DNA of 64,000 nt from Nemertoderma westbladi (Eukaryota > Xenacoelomorpha > Nemertodermatida > Nemertodermatidae). Under the pieces are notes generated by a model, which ran no database searches, was not told the origin of the DNA, and saw only the letters and a list, made by a program, of their open reading frames with translations. Positions 41,223 through 53,029 of the stretch are shown one piece after another (positions within the stretch are counted from its first letter, which is position 1; each line of letters starts with the position of its first letter). A program made the translations under genes and the position numbers. The stretch is taken from positions 1 to 64,000 of the forward strand of contig JAUCBJ010001863.1 in assembly GCA_032718475.1 (NCBI GenBank). The letters are read 5' to 3'.

Positions 41223-43531
41223 CTAATTAACACAATACTATCCACAGACTACTATTTTATTGAACGTTAATATTCTATAATATTATTTATTATTCTATAA
41301 AGTTATTCTACAGATACTAATTTCTGTGTTATTGTGTATATTGTTTAGGTATTTAGTATTTAGATTAAAATGCCCCATTATATTATGTAACATCAGCTGT
41401 TTTAAACGTGTTTGATAATTTATATATTTTATTCAATTATTACAAATAAATGGTTAGATATTCCGGTATAGTCTCTTTGGTTGTTGGAGGAATGTTACAC
41501 CGACCAAACTTATTGCAGTACATATTCATTCGCTGGCTCTATTTTTATATATTCGTTATGATTATATGTTTGTTATGAAATAATTGTACGTATGTTAAAA
41601 CAATGAAAAATACATTCACTATACCATGTTTATTTTATTGATGTACTTTTTATCCTTAAGTAAATTAAGTTAATATTAAAAATCGTAAACATGAAAAAAG
41701 ATTTATGTAAAGTTTTGTGTTACAAACATTAACTGTCACTGTTAACTTTTAGTAAGTTTGCTTTTTGCTCTCCTAACCCACTAAGTTAGATTAATGTTCT
41801 AACTGATATTGTTACAACAATTTGTGACAGAAACTCTTATTTGTCACAAAATATTAAATGTTTTAAGTAATTAATTAATTTTGTCTCTAGGTTAAGGAAA
41901 TTAATTTATATTTGCGAAATATATTATGACAATAATATTTAATGATTCGTTTTAAACTAATGCTGAAATCTTTGTTGATACATTTACCTATGAATGTTAT
42001 GACTTTTGGGTCGAGCCACTATCTGTTAGCTTTGGCATACACCTTAGTATTGTCCGTACTTCCATTTCTACTTCCGTTGTTTTAACGTTGTATCCTTGCG
42101 CTTCGAAGGTTAAGCTGTTCTCCATAGAAACCGATTTTATTTTTTGGATATAGCAATAATAAATAATAATAATTATTATTTTATTTAATTCAGCCAGGAA
42201 GGTAGAATTATCTAAAATGAAATAAAAGTGTAATTATAGGTGAGGAAAAAATATTAATTAAAGTAAATTACACTTAGTATATCAGTAATAAAGATTTTAA
42301 AAGTAGCAGATCTGCTTAAATGGCACAGTTGTTATATGTAATCTGTATTATTTTGGGACACGTAATGTAAGGGCTCTGGGACGGGCACATATATTTTTTA
42401 ACCTGTTACATAATAATATAATTTAATAACAAAACATATTAATTTCACAGTTTTTAATAAATGGTTGCGGTTCATAATTTATTATATTATTTTGGCTAAT
42501 AATTTTATAATTATTGTGGCCTCCACCAGCCCGGTTGCCCATTCTCAGCCAATTCTGGCTCAGCCACGGAGAATGGAGGTGAAACTGTCTCTGTTTCAAA
42601 TATATCAATAATTTATGGCTGAGTTAGTTTTCGTGCTGTGGTCCCTTTCTGGCACCCATCAAAATTATTTTTCTGTCTAAAATTGTCATAATTATGTCTC
42701 GCTAGAATAAATTAATTTGTAGTATATAGCGGTTTTTTTGGATGCTGATCACGATTATAGATCTCAAATATAACATTCGAGAAAATTTCTGGTTATTTTG
42801 AATGTGTCCCCTGGGGCAGGAAAAAAACAAGTAGTGCAAATATGATAATAAAAAGTTTTACTAAATTAGCCTGATTTTATGTCCTTATTGGTTTTTCCGT
42901 GTAGTTGACAAAATTTGATATAATTCACGTATCGTAGGACGTAGAGTAATATTAATTTCAATACGTGTCACTAAAATTCGTGTCACTAAAATACGTTTCA
43001 CTAAAATACGTGTCAATATCAATACGTGTCGCTAATTGGGTAACGTGTGCTTTATAACCCCCCCCCCCCCCCCCCCCCCCCCCAGGGGGGTAAATTAGCT
43101 CCAACGTCTCAAAACAAAAATGTATAATATGGTTGTTCATCCCACACTAAATGCAACTCCAATCAAATAATGTACCGCATTGGAGTAGCGAATGGCAACA
43201 TCGATTACCTTGAGAGAATTATTGCTTGGCAACACGGAGGGGTAATCAATACACGGTTAATGCCAATCTAATTAACGGCCGACTTATTCTCGGGTTGGTT
43301 GCATTAATATTAGCATGTTTGTCGATTTGTTTATTTTTTGTAATTATTTTCAAATTTAATCAAAATTATCGTTTTAACCGGTTTTTTTTATGTTGTATAT
43401 TTTTATTTATACAGTACGGCTCTACCTCGAGTGGGAATATTGAGTTACTTTATATAAATTTGCTAGTGTTAGACGTAGAATGAAATAAAATGTTTCTTCA
43501 TTATTAATTCGACGAACTATATTCTCTGAGT
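41223..43531. other. No supported gene
   Basis: AT-rich. 42958-43035 is a short tandem repeat of ACTAAAATACGTGTC (about 5 units). 43058-43083 is a run of about 25 C. An open frame from 43226 contains one hydrophobic stretch but starts at TTG and has no other support. Confidence 0.5.
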
Positions 43532-43967
43532 ATGCCGAAATCTAGCCAACCTTGGTCGCCATGGTTACCAATAGACCACACGTGGTATTACCATAGAAAC
43601 GAGGCGCCACCACTGGCAATCCGAGAGAACACGACTGCAGGGGAAATGATGACAGATATCTACCGACACTCTGGCAACAATAATGTTCAATAATGTAACC
43701 CCGGATACTACAGCGGGGATATCGCTTGATATCCCTCCTATATTCCGGGCCGCCACCTCGGAATCATTCCGACCCCACTCCCGCTTCCCCCGTGTCTATC
43801 CGACCCCCGTAGTCAAGGCGACTGATCGCTCGGAATATATCCGGGTTGGTATGACAGCCCCTGATTCCGGTTCATTTAGGACTCCTCTTCGCTCCCTCGC
43901 TTTGGCACAGGAACCGTTCCAGAAACCCAATAACTGGCGATATTCAAACAGAGGCGTTAAAATATAA
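43532..43967 (+). pseudogene. Small intronless gene split by a frameshift (unknown product)
   Basis: Frame 1 (ATG 43532 to stop 43693) encodes MPKSSQPWSPWLPIDHTW, then TTAGEMMTDIYRHSG. Frame 2 (open to the stop at 43967) continues with TPDTTAGISLDIPPIF, ...VYPTPVVKATDRSEYIR... and ends in KPNNWRYSNRG. Both halves have balanced, GC-third-position codon use unlike the AT-rich surroundings. An AATAAA lies near 43994. At the join CAATAATGT occurs twice in tandem (10-bp period), and this extra copy shifts the frame. Without it one frame of about 140 codons would result. I do not recognise the family; the basic, proline- and aromatic-rich composition recalls small axonemal proteins, but this is a guess. 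Confidence 0.5.
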
Positions 43968-43969
43968 TA

Positions 43970-44779
43970 GGATTTATTTGTATATTATTTGGTAATAAAG
44001 AATTTTAATTACCAATTAATTTGTTTAATTATATCAGCTGATTTTGAAAAGTGTAAATTTTGCTTTCGGAACTCCTCCGACGTTCTCAAAGATAAAAGAT
44101 ATTAGGTAATATTAGGCAGACAACTGATACTGATGTTGAAATATTTAAGGCAACACTTATGAGTTAAGGTGCACCTTAGCTAAGGTTGATTTATATGCAA
44201 CCGGCCCCTCCTGGTCTAACAGCAAGTTAAGTAAATAAAGTTAAGTTATTGCAACTATAACTTATTAATAATATTGTAAATATTAACCAAACATAAACCA
44301 ATAACCCATAACCATCACACATATAAACTGGTAACATATAGCAGAATAGGCAAGATTCAGTCTCTTCTAAATCTTATTGGAAATTCTAACTGCAAAATAA
44401 ATAATAAAAACGTTAAAGTAAATAATTTTATAGTAAAAAACGATATTTATTCAGGAACTACATTATTATTAATCAGGAACTTTTCACCCAAATATATCAT
44501 ATCGTTTATTTATTTTCAATATATAAATGTTATACGAAATACTTTAATCCAACCCTATAGCAGAATATTTCATAGAGATGGTTATGGAGGTCATTTGGAA
44601 TTTAGTGAAATAAAATTAAATGTTTCATATTAAATTTTTAACACATTGCGTTTCCTACCCGCGGTAACTGGTTTTACTCAGTAGAATAAAAATTAATTTT
44701 AGAATTAAATGTAAAAGTTAGTTTCCAACGCTACTCTTTTGAAATTACTTAGTAATTTTATATAAAACTTACAGTTTTA
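43970..44779. other. 3' flank of FREP gene B
   Basis: AT-rich. 44285-44480 matches 5490-5720 downstream of gene A (ACACATATAAACTGGTAACA onward). No exon was seen. Confidence 0.6.
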
Positions 44780-47700
44780 CTAAATCCAAATCTTCATTTC
44801 AACTCGAGAAGCCGGATTCCCTCTAGTAAAATGAACCCAATAAGGTCCTTTCGGCCACTCCGCACCATATTCTCCGTTCAAGTTACTAAACCCGCAGCCC
44901 CCGTACCACCACGACCCAGTACGATCTACGGCGCAGTTGCCGAAGACGTTTTCATCATTATCGCGGTCCTTGGTAGAGAATGGGAGACCGTTGGAATACT
45001 CCAATGAGTCACCAGCAGTACCATGGTAACCAGATACATGTAGGGTGTAATTAGTTGCAGCTGATCCGATAGAGAAGTTGTTGTATTCCGCGTATTTGTG
45101 TTCGTTGTTGTAAGTCGCCCACTCCCATATATCATCACTCTTCTTAAATCCCTTTCCAGTGAACCACAAATCAACTCTCAACTTCACCCCGCCTTCACTC
45201 AGCTTGTGGATCGCCTCCAACCCCAACCAAAAGTTGGTATTCGGGTCGCCAAATCCTTCAACATATTCATCCCAGTTTCGATAGAAGTCAACAGATCCAT
45301 CAACTCTTTGTTGAATCTTCAGCCCATCTTTCTGCTTTAATAGCCGAGGAGCCATTAGCTGATACAGTGTAATGGATGAATCATGTAACCAGTAAACGAA
45401 CTCTTTCAACTCTTTATTCTTAACTTCCAACTCTTTATTCTGTTGTTCCAACTCTTTATTCTGTTGTTCCAACTCTTTATTCTGTTGTTCCAACTCTTTA
45501 TTCTGTTGTTCCAACTCTTTATTCTGTTGTTCCAACTCTTTATTCTGTTGTTCCAACTCTTTATTCTGTTGTTCCAACTCTTTATTCTGTTGTTCCAACT
45601 CTTTATTCTGTTGTTCCAACTCTTTATTCTGTTGTTCCAACTCTTTATTCTGTTAGGAAATATTATTAATTGAAATTGTTTATTAAATTCTGTAAATCCT
45701 CTGCCCACATCTGATCAGTGGTTGGGTTGGAGTTCTCTAGGGAAATCATTAAACGGCGGCATTTCGACCCAACATTTAGAGCAATTAAATACTAACTATA
45801 TTACGTCGTTGCTAATAAAATAGCACATTATAGCGTTACGGCACGAGTGATTTTGTTTAGTGAAATAATAGAACGAGGGCCGTAAAAGATTTAATATGGT
45901 AATTATGAACAACAGCGAATCTAATTTTATTTATTTGTGGGAAATTATTTGTAGTTTTGCACTTAAACTTTCTAGAACAACCTAATAATGACGCGGTGAC
46001 ATACTGGATATACTGAAATACATAGTAAATATATGGCGTAGGGACATACTGAGAAATAATGTCGCACTGCGATATAAAGTTAGGAAATATGTCGCCCTGG
46101 CGATTTGGTAGTGCGAAATTAATTCCACACAAATAAATAAAAACATAATAATAAAACAGAAGGACTTCAACACGGCAAATAATTATGTTACAAATAATTA
46201 TGTTACAAATAATTACTGGTTAAGAAACTAACATCGTTCTTTAGCTCATTATTTACATCGACTTGGTTAGTTAGGTTTGTATTTATATCGTTTACTTGGT
46301 CACTCAACCGTGTAATATTCCCCTCCAATTCTGTATTCTGTTCTTCCAGCTCTGTAACCTGTTAGGAAATATTTTTATAAATTTTTATTAATTCAACTCG
46401 CTTACAATATCTATGAAATCGTATGAAGTTAAAATGTTACAAATAATTACTGGTTAAGAAACTAACATCGTTATTTAGCTCATCGAGTTGGTTAATTAGG
46501 TTTGTAAGTATATCTTTTACTTGGTCACTCAACCCATTGATATTTTCTTTCAACTCTGTATTCTGTTCTTCCAGCTCTGTAACCTGTTAGGAAATATTAT
46601 TATAACTTTTAAGAAATTGTCGCGCTCTCGTCACCGTAGTAATCATAATTGAGTGAGATAATGTCTGGGAGACCTCAGGTGACCAAAAAAGAAAGGGTAA
46701 CAACAGTTACGAGCTTTCATCCAACAGGGCTTCTCAAGCCATTCATCAAGCCCTGTCGGGTGAAAGCTCGTAACTGTTGTTACCCTTTCTTTTTTGGTCA
46801 CCAGAGGTCTCCCAAACATTATCTCAACTCAATTATTTTATAACTTTTACGAATTTATCTCAACTTGTCACCACTTACAATATCTATGAAATCGCATGAA
46901 ATTACATTTAAAATAATAATTTAAAATAACTAACAAACTTACATTAATGGCTCCACATTGTCCATCATTTGCCTGTAATAATAAATAAATTATAAATAGC
47001 TCTGCCGTACAATGTAAAAAGACCATAAGTCGCATTTTTTCCAAAATTCATTTTTCTGGTTAAGGTTGGTTGGAGCAGGTTAAGGCCGGATTTTCTAACC
47101 AAAACAATAAACAGTCACTTTACCAAATGAAGGAAAGGAGCAGGTTACAGAGGTTAGCCTTTCTAACCAAAACAATAAACGGTCACTTTAACAAATTAGG
47201 GAAAGGAGCAGGTTACAGAGGCGGGATTTTCTAATCAAAACAATAAACAATCTCTTAACTAATTGAGGGAAAGGAGCAGGTTACAGAGGCGGGATTTTCT
47301 AACCAAAACAATAAACGATCACTTAACTAATTGAGGGAAAGAAGCAGGTTACAGAGGCGAGATTTTCTAACCAAAACAATAAACGATAACATTACTAATT
47401 GAGAGAAAGGAGAAGGTTACAGAGGCGGGATTTCCTAACCAAAACAATAAACGATCTCTTAACTAATTGAGGGAAAGGAGCAGGTTACAGAGGCGGGATT
47501 TTCTAACCAAAACAATAAACGATCACTTAACTAATCGAGGGAAAGGAGCAGGTTACAGAGGCGGGATTTTCTAACCAAAACAATAAACGATCACTTAACT
47601 AATTGAGGGAAAGGAGCATGTTACAGAGGCGGGATTTTCTAACCAACGGTAACGGTATCAAATGGAAACGGTAACGGGGTATAACATGTATAAGTAGTTT

Positions 47701-48846
47701 TTTCGAGTACGTATGAGTTTATGAACTGATCTTTGCTGTTGGAAGTAGTGGTGCCGCTATCAGTAACACTACACAGACAGTAGTCATGATCTATTATAAA
47801 ACTGATAAATTATGTATGTGAAACTGAAAGGTATATCCACATTTTCCACAATCCAGTTTGGCCTATCAATTATTTAAAATTTATTAGCACAACCGGTCAG
47901 CCTGTAGGCCTACCAATACCGTATTCTAATGGTAAGGCTACACAGTAGGCCTACAGCAGTACCGGTGCCGGTACCGGTACTAAAATACCTAAAATACCTG
48001 CTTAATACCTACATCTGTACAAACAATACAGCAATAATACTGCAAAATAGTGCTCTATATACTAATACCGATACTGATAGCAGCCTGGGAGAACAGCAGT
48101 AGAGAAACCGGTAGCATGGAACCTAACGGTAAATTTCTGGAGGACATAAAAAGTAAAAAAAAAGGACATCATGAGTGATTTAAACGGATAATAAAAATTA
48201 TTGCGATAGAAAATGTTGAAAAATCCACCACATATTACAATATTACAAGAAAACTGATATGAGTTGGGGTACAATTGGTGTGGGGACAACAAATGTGGAC
48301 ATGGGAATAAGACGTGGCCAGGGAAACAGACGTGGACAGACGGATATCCAACGCGACATGGGGAGACCAAATGGTGGTGACAGGGATAAGTCTATACGGA
48401 CAACTAGACAACTAAAAAGGACAACTGGACAACCAATATGGATATCCGGACACATCAGACTGGGTGAGGCCATAATAATAGCAAACCAGTCTGCAATACT
48501 GGGACAAAAACCAAAATAAATGTGAACTGAATAACTAACAGACAGTTTGTGAGACAGTCAAACAGCTGTTGGCTACAGTCATGTATGCGTTGTCACTCTC
48601 TCTAGGATGCTAACCATTTAAATAAAATTTCTGTTTGTGGAATAATTCTGTGAGAAAAATTTTTTTTTGTTTTGATGAATAAATCTAACATCCTAAATAA
48701 AGGGTTTCTTTTTTCACGTGAGCAAATCATTAAATGAATAATTCAGATAACAACGCTAAATGAATACTTTATGCATTAAATAAACTTACCTGGAGTAGGA
48801 AAAGAGCTGACAGCAGAGGAAATAGTTTAAGACTTACGGGTAACAT
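44780..48846 (-). CDS. FREP-like secreted lectin with heptad-repeat coiled coil, 5 exons, gene B
   Basis: Predicted exons are 48790-48846, 46943-46972, 46467-46583, 46233-46358 and 44780-45649, all phase 0, with GTAAGT or GTTAGT donors and CAG acceptors; about 399 aa. Exon 1 is only a 19-residue signal peptide (MLPVSLKLFPLL...). Relative to gene A, 123 bp encoding the CGDKEGKLYLIN segment are deleted. Exon 2 (ANDGQCGAIN) is identical in peptide to gene A. Exons 3 and 4 are paralogous coiled-coil exons (VTELEEQNTEL). Exon 5 begins with about ten perfect EQQNKEL heptads, then carries the FBG part: RVDGSVDFYRNW, WLGLEAIHKL, STKDRDND, GNCAVDRTGSWWYGGC. Probably an extracellular oligomeric lectin. 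If exon 3 or 4 donors are not used, in-frame stops follow after about 10 codons. Confidence 0.8.
45430..45649 (-). repeat. 21-bp minisatellite encoding coiled-coil heptads
   Basis: About ten nearly identical 21-bp units (plus-strand unit CTCTTTATTCTGTTGTTCCA plus A) encode EQQNKEL. Array length is a multiple of the heptad, so unit gain or loss changes rod length without breaking frame or helix register. The opposite-strand open frame (45443-45673) is an artefact of the repeat. Confidence 0.95.
46610..46850. repeat. Large hairpin element in FREP gene B intron 2
   Basis: The left arm includes GGTGACCAAAAAAGAAAGGG and TTACGAGCTTTCA. The right arm is the reverse complement, ending ACCAGAGGTCTCCC. 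Arms are about 75 bp with a short loop around CTTCTCAAGCC. Partly shared with 27575-27740. Confidence 0.85.
47040..47650. repeat. 68-bp tandem array in FREP gene B intron 1
   Basis: About nine units containing GGAGCAGGTTACAGAGGCGG and CCAAAACAATAAACGATCAC, with starts spaced 67-69 bp apart. Absent from gene A. Confidence 0.9.
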
Positions 48847-48928
48847 TTTTACAGTATTTGTAAATAACTTTGTAACTAAAGTTATGATATTTCTGATAGA
48901 GAATGGTTTTAATGCCTAAAACTCCTCC

Positions 48929-48936
48929 TATTTATA
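48929..48936 (-). promoter_or_regulatory. TATA box of FREP gene B
   Basis: TATAAATA on the minus strand, 83 bp upstream of the ATG at 48846, within a promoter region conserved with gene A. Confidence 0.7.
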
Positions 48937-49084
48937 CACTTTTGACAAAGGCAATTACTTATGCAATGAATAAAGTCTCATAAAGGCAATCAAAGGCGGC
49001 AAGTATTAAGACCTTTATAGAACAATTATTAGTAACTACCTTTAGTATAGATACCATTGTGTGTTAGTTATCACTTTAAATTAC

Positions 49085-50015
49085 ATTCTTATACAGAAAG
49101 ACTGCTGCCGCCTGGCTACCAGTTGCAGTTACAGACATAGACTGCGGGCTTCTGGATACCAGTTAAAGGCAGACTGCTCGCGCCTGGCTACCAGATACAT
49201 TCAGACTGCTGGCGCCTGGCTACCAGTTACAGGCAGACTGCTGTCGCCTGGCTACCAAATACAGACAAACTGCTGGCGCCTGGCTACCAGATACAGACAG
49301 ACTGCTGGCGCCTGGCTACCAGTTTCAGACAGACTGCGGGCGTCTGGATACCAGTTAAAGGCAGACTGCTGGCGCCTGGCTACCAGTTACAGGCAGACTG
49401 CTGGCGCCTGGCTACCAGTTACAGACAGACTGCGGCCGTCAGGATACCAGTTACAGGCAGACTTCTGCTTGCGTCTGCGTCTGGCTACCAGATACAGACA
49501 AACTGCTGGCGCCTGGCTACCAGTTACAGACAGACTGCTAGCGCCTGGCTACCAGTTACAGACAGACTGCGGCCGTCAGGATACCAGTTACAGGCAGACT
49601 CTGCTAGCGTCTGGCTACCAGTTACAGGCAGACTGCTGGCGCCTGGCTATGGCTACCAGTTACAGACAGACTGCGGCCGTCAGGATACCAATTACAGGCA
49701 GACTCTGCTAGCGTCTGGCCTGGCTACCAGTTACAGGCAGACTGCTGGCACCTGGCTATGGCTACCAGTTACAGACAGACTTAGGGTATCTGAATACCAG
49801 ATACAGGCAGACTGCTAGCGCCTGCCTCCCAGATACAGTGATACAGATAGACTGCTGGCGCCTGGCTACCAGTTACAGACAGAATGCGGGCGTCTGGATA
49901 CCAGTTAACAGGCAGACTGCTAGCGCTTGGCTACCATAGGCAACTGCTAACGCCTGGCGACCAGTTACAGACAGACTGCGGGCGCCTGGCGACCACTTAC
50001 ATACAGGTACTGTAC
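49085..50015. repeat. 33-bp minisatellite upstream of FREP gene B
   Basis: Nearly 30 units of GACTGCTGGCGCCTGGCTAC plus CAGTTACAGACA, with point and small indel variants. Gene A has only about four. The 216-codon open frame across it (49061-49711) is a by-product of the repeat. Confidence 0.95.
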
Positions 50016-50099
50016 GTCGCAGCGCAGTGGTTACATTGCGTTTCAGCAACTATCACGTTCGGCAAGAGTCGTAATTCGGAAATAAAGTTACGTTTCGGT

Positions 50100-50447
50100 A
50101 AAACAGAGCAAATTACACCAGTGTTGCGTGATCTTCATTGGCTGCCTATTCTGCGCCGTATTGATAATAAATTTGCACTTTTGACATATACAGTAAGTGT
50201 GCCTTAATACAGTAATATGGGTCGGGCCTATCTTACTGATCTCTTGCATCCACACTATCAACCACGCCCACTGCGCTCCAATGACCAGGGTCTCCCCATC
50301 ATCCCACGATTTAACCTAGAGAGCTACTGTAATCGATATTTCGCTGTAGCTGCGTCCAATATTTGGAATTATCTTCCACTCGGAGTCCGCCTTACGCCCA
50401 CTGTTGCGAGTTCTAAGTTTACATGTACTGTACAAAATTCAATATAA
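50100..50447 (+). pseudogene. LINE ORF2 C-terminal fragment (plus strand)
   Basis: QITPVLRDLHWLPILRRID followed in another frame by RAYLTDLLHPHYQPRPLRS and FAVAASNIWNYLPLGVR. This is the well-known C-terminal pattern of CR1/L2-type LINEs. It is frame-broken near 50200 and 5'-truncated. Confidence 0.75.
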
Positions 50448-50575
50448 TTATTGGGGTCACAATATTTCATGACCTCTCCTACTTTTTTATACTCTATCCA
50501 AATGTATCGGGGTCACAACTTTTACTTAAACACTTTTTTTTTATTTGACTTTTATTATTTAGGCAACGCCAAGGG

Positions 50576-52852
50576 CCGTTTGGGTTAAAATGACCCATTA
50601 TAGTTTTACTCATAATAATTGTGCAAAGTCGAATTATGTAAACACGTCAATTTTCCAAGTCAGGGCGATGCTTAATCAACATTGAAAATTCAATTCATCT
50701 GTTTGTATGTCTGATTGTATGTCGGTGCGTGTGTGTGTATGTGTAATTTGGAAACATGGAAATATTGTCCATGAACCATATTTCCTGTATGGAAGGAACG
50801 TCTTAATTAGGCCCTACAAACTGCAAAGTGTAGGCCTAGTCAGTGGTAATGTAGCGTTAGGTCCAAATCGGTCCTAATTCTCAATTAAATTATTCCTAAC
50901 TCTCGTTTAAGTTTTGGTTCCTTTCAACTCGTCTATGTAAGCTGTGTAAAGTGTAGGACTTAAAAGCTACAGTAACGCTTTCAAATAACGTCCTATTGGA
51001 TCCTAATAGGATCCTAATAGGAACCTAATAGGAAATAAATAACCTTTAGAAAATCACTTGGAATTTGCCTAAAGTAAGTCTACCTAGAGTGGCTAAATAT
51101 CAAAGCTTAGAAGTGTCTGTCAATCAACCTCCCGGGTTAGCTGAAAGTAGTAAAGAGAGCCGCTTTGTCTAGTGGTTGAGTTGTATTTCCCTTCCCCTGA
51201 CTTATCTTACAACAACAATACTACCCATAGGCTAATGTTAAATATGCAAAGAACACACTACTGGCTTTAACTCAACATCTGGACACATTAACTACCATAC
51301 AGTAAAGGTATCGCCGCTTGTGTAAAATAGGCCCGCCAACACGTTGAGTGAGCTACAACAAGAAGTTGGCTGCTAAGGCGTAATCTGATTTTATTCGGAC
51401 GTCAAACTTTTAATAATTTTACTTAAATTATTGTGCGAACTTTTTAGATCTGGCAATTTTACCATTTCCATGGTAAAATAAATATAATTTATAATTAATA
51501 ATAATATCAATATGCCAAGAGGTTAAGTTTGTAGAACTAATAAATGAAAATAAACTAATATTTGTTCTATTAATAATTACACAAATATTGTGTTTTACTC
51601 TTTATTACTGAAAATCTGTTCAATAGTAATAAATACAGTGTGTGATCCTAAATTTATTTGTAAGTTCAATACGATTTCAAATTATTCCAGAGCCCACCAG
51701 CCCTCGGACGTTAACTATGTGCGGATGTGTGTGGATTTCATCTATTAGAGTTTATATTTTAAATATTATTTACGTCAGACTGTCAGAGGCTGGCAATACA
51801 AGGTACAGTAGGAGTGTAATCTTCCATCGACAACCATACCTCAATTTAATGAACTGAACACTACGCAAACTTTATGCTGAGTCTAGTCCATTCTATACAA
51901 CTTAATGATTGACAGGATAGAGAAGAAGTGGACTAGCACAAGCATAGTCTGAGTCAGTCCATCTTCCAGACATCAAAGTAAGCGCCGATTTCCAAGTAAA
52001 TTCCTAATAAAATCCAAGTCAAATCCTAAGTGCCTCCAAGTCTGGAATTTGGGCTAAATTTCATTTACAATTAAATCCAAACTCCTATAGTAGTGAATCA
52101 GTGACTTGGATCCTAAGAGGATCCTATTAGGATCCAATACGACGTTATTTGAAAGCGGTACTGTACCAGGCCACCAGGACCTAAAGCTACTGGGACTGGC
52201 TGACTCGTATCTGGCTGTCTGGCTATAATAGCCATAAATATATCATCTAGCTATCTAGGCCTACCGCCTATTGGCAACCAGTAGTCATTCTGTCTGTCAT
52301 TAGCCTAGGCCTATAAATTAATAAATTGGGCTAATATATAAAAGTTGTGCTTGAAATGGAAACATTTTTGAGAATCTCTTTTGTGGACAATGTAGCCTGG
52401 CAGCCTGGTAGCGTTAGGTCCACACATCTGTAGGCCTATACTTTGTTACTGCTGAGTTAGGTCAGTAGAAGTAGGTCATCAGATCACGTAGCGTTTAGGT
52501 CCCATAGCTTTAGGTCCTCGGTTTTTGTGTCACTCGCTTCGCTCATTAATCAATAAATCAATCAGTAAATAGTCTGAGTAGTTACGTGAATGATATTATG
52601 AAACTCATCTTATACACAGGCTTGTTCAGGTGGAGTTGTCAACATTTCTATGTACCTCTGATCAAAATGAGAAACTCTCGTTTCGTTGTGTCACTCGCTA
52701 CGCTCGTTATTGAAACCAAATCGGATGTAAATAGCATAAGTAACTGGGCCGTAAGTCGCAAATGAGTTTCCACGCTGATAATGCCTCACTTTTGGTCATT
52801 TTGAATGATATATTTATCAATAATATACTGTGGGTCAATTTGACCCAAACGG
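50576..52852. mobile_element. TIR element with CCGTTTGGGTCAAxTTGACCC ends
   Basis: The left end CCGTTTGGGTTAAAATGACC pairs with the right end (reverse complement CCGTTTGGGTCAAATTGACC). No target duplication is visible and no transposase ORF was found. It encloses the element at 50970-52163. Gene-free apart from these repeats. Confidence 0.5.
50970..52163. mobile_element. Non-autonomous Tc1/mariner-like element
   Basis: 1.19 kb with TIRs CAGTA(A/C)CGCTTTCAAATAA and continuing similarity through GGATCCTAATAGGATCC, flanked by TA on both sides (50968-50969 and 52164-52165). No transposase ORF. 51152-51175 (GTCTAGTGGTTGAG) resembles a tRNA A box but has no matching B box nearby. Confidence 0.7.
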
Positions 52853-53029
52853 TATTTTTTTCTATTAATTATTTAACGAGCAATTTCTTGAATTTTATTA
52901 CACATTTTGTAAATAGCTAATACTGTACATTGTAATAGCCTCAATTATTTTATTGGTATTGTTTTGTTTTGGTCTGTTTTATTTGAGTGATGATACTGTA
53001 TGTGTCTTGTTTTTTAACTATCGCATACT

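Noticed and set aside
43226-43483. 85-codon frame with a hydrophobic segment
   Set aside because: Starts at TTG, no ATG, AT-rich composition typical of the non-coding surroundings, no splice or poly(A) support.
45443-45673. Open frame encoding LFILLFQ repeats on the plus strand
   Set aside because: Antisense shadow of the EQQNKEL-encoding minisatellite; no start context or independent support.
49061-49711. 216-codon open frame across the 33-bp minisatellite
   Set aside because: Unit length is a multiple of three, so a frame stays open by chance; units vary with frame-changing indels farther along and the sequence is non-coding upstream DNA.
51152-51175. tRNA A-box-like GTCTAGTGGTTGAG
   Set aside because: No B box at the proper distance and no cloverleaf; at most an old tRNA-derived SINE remnant.
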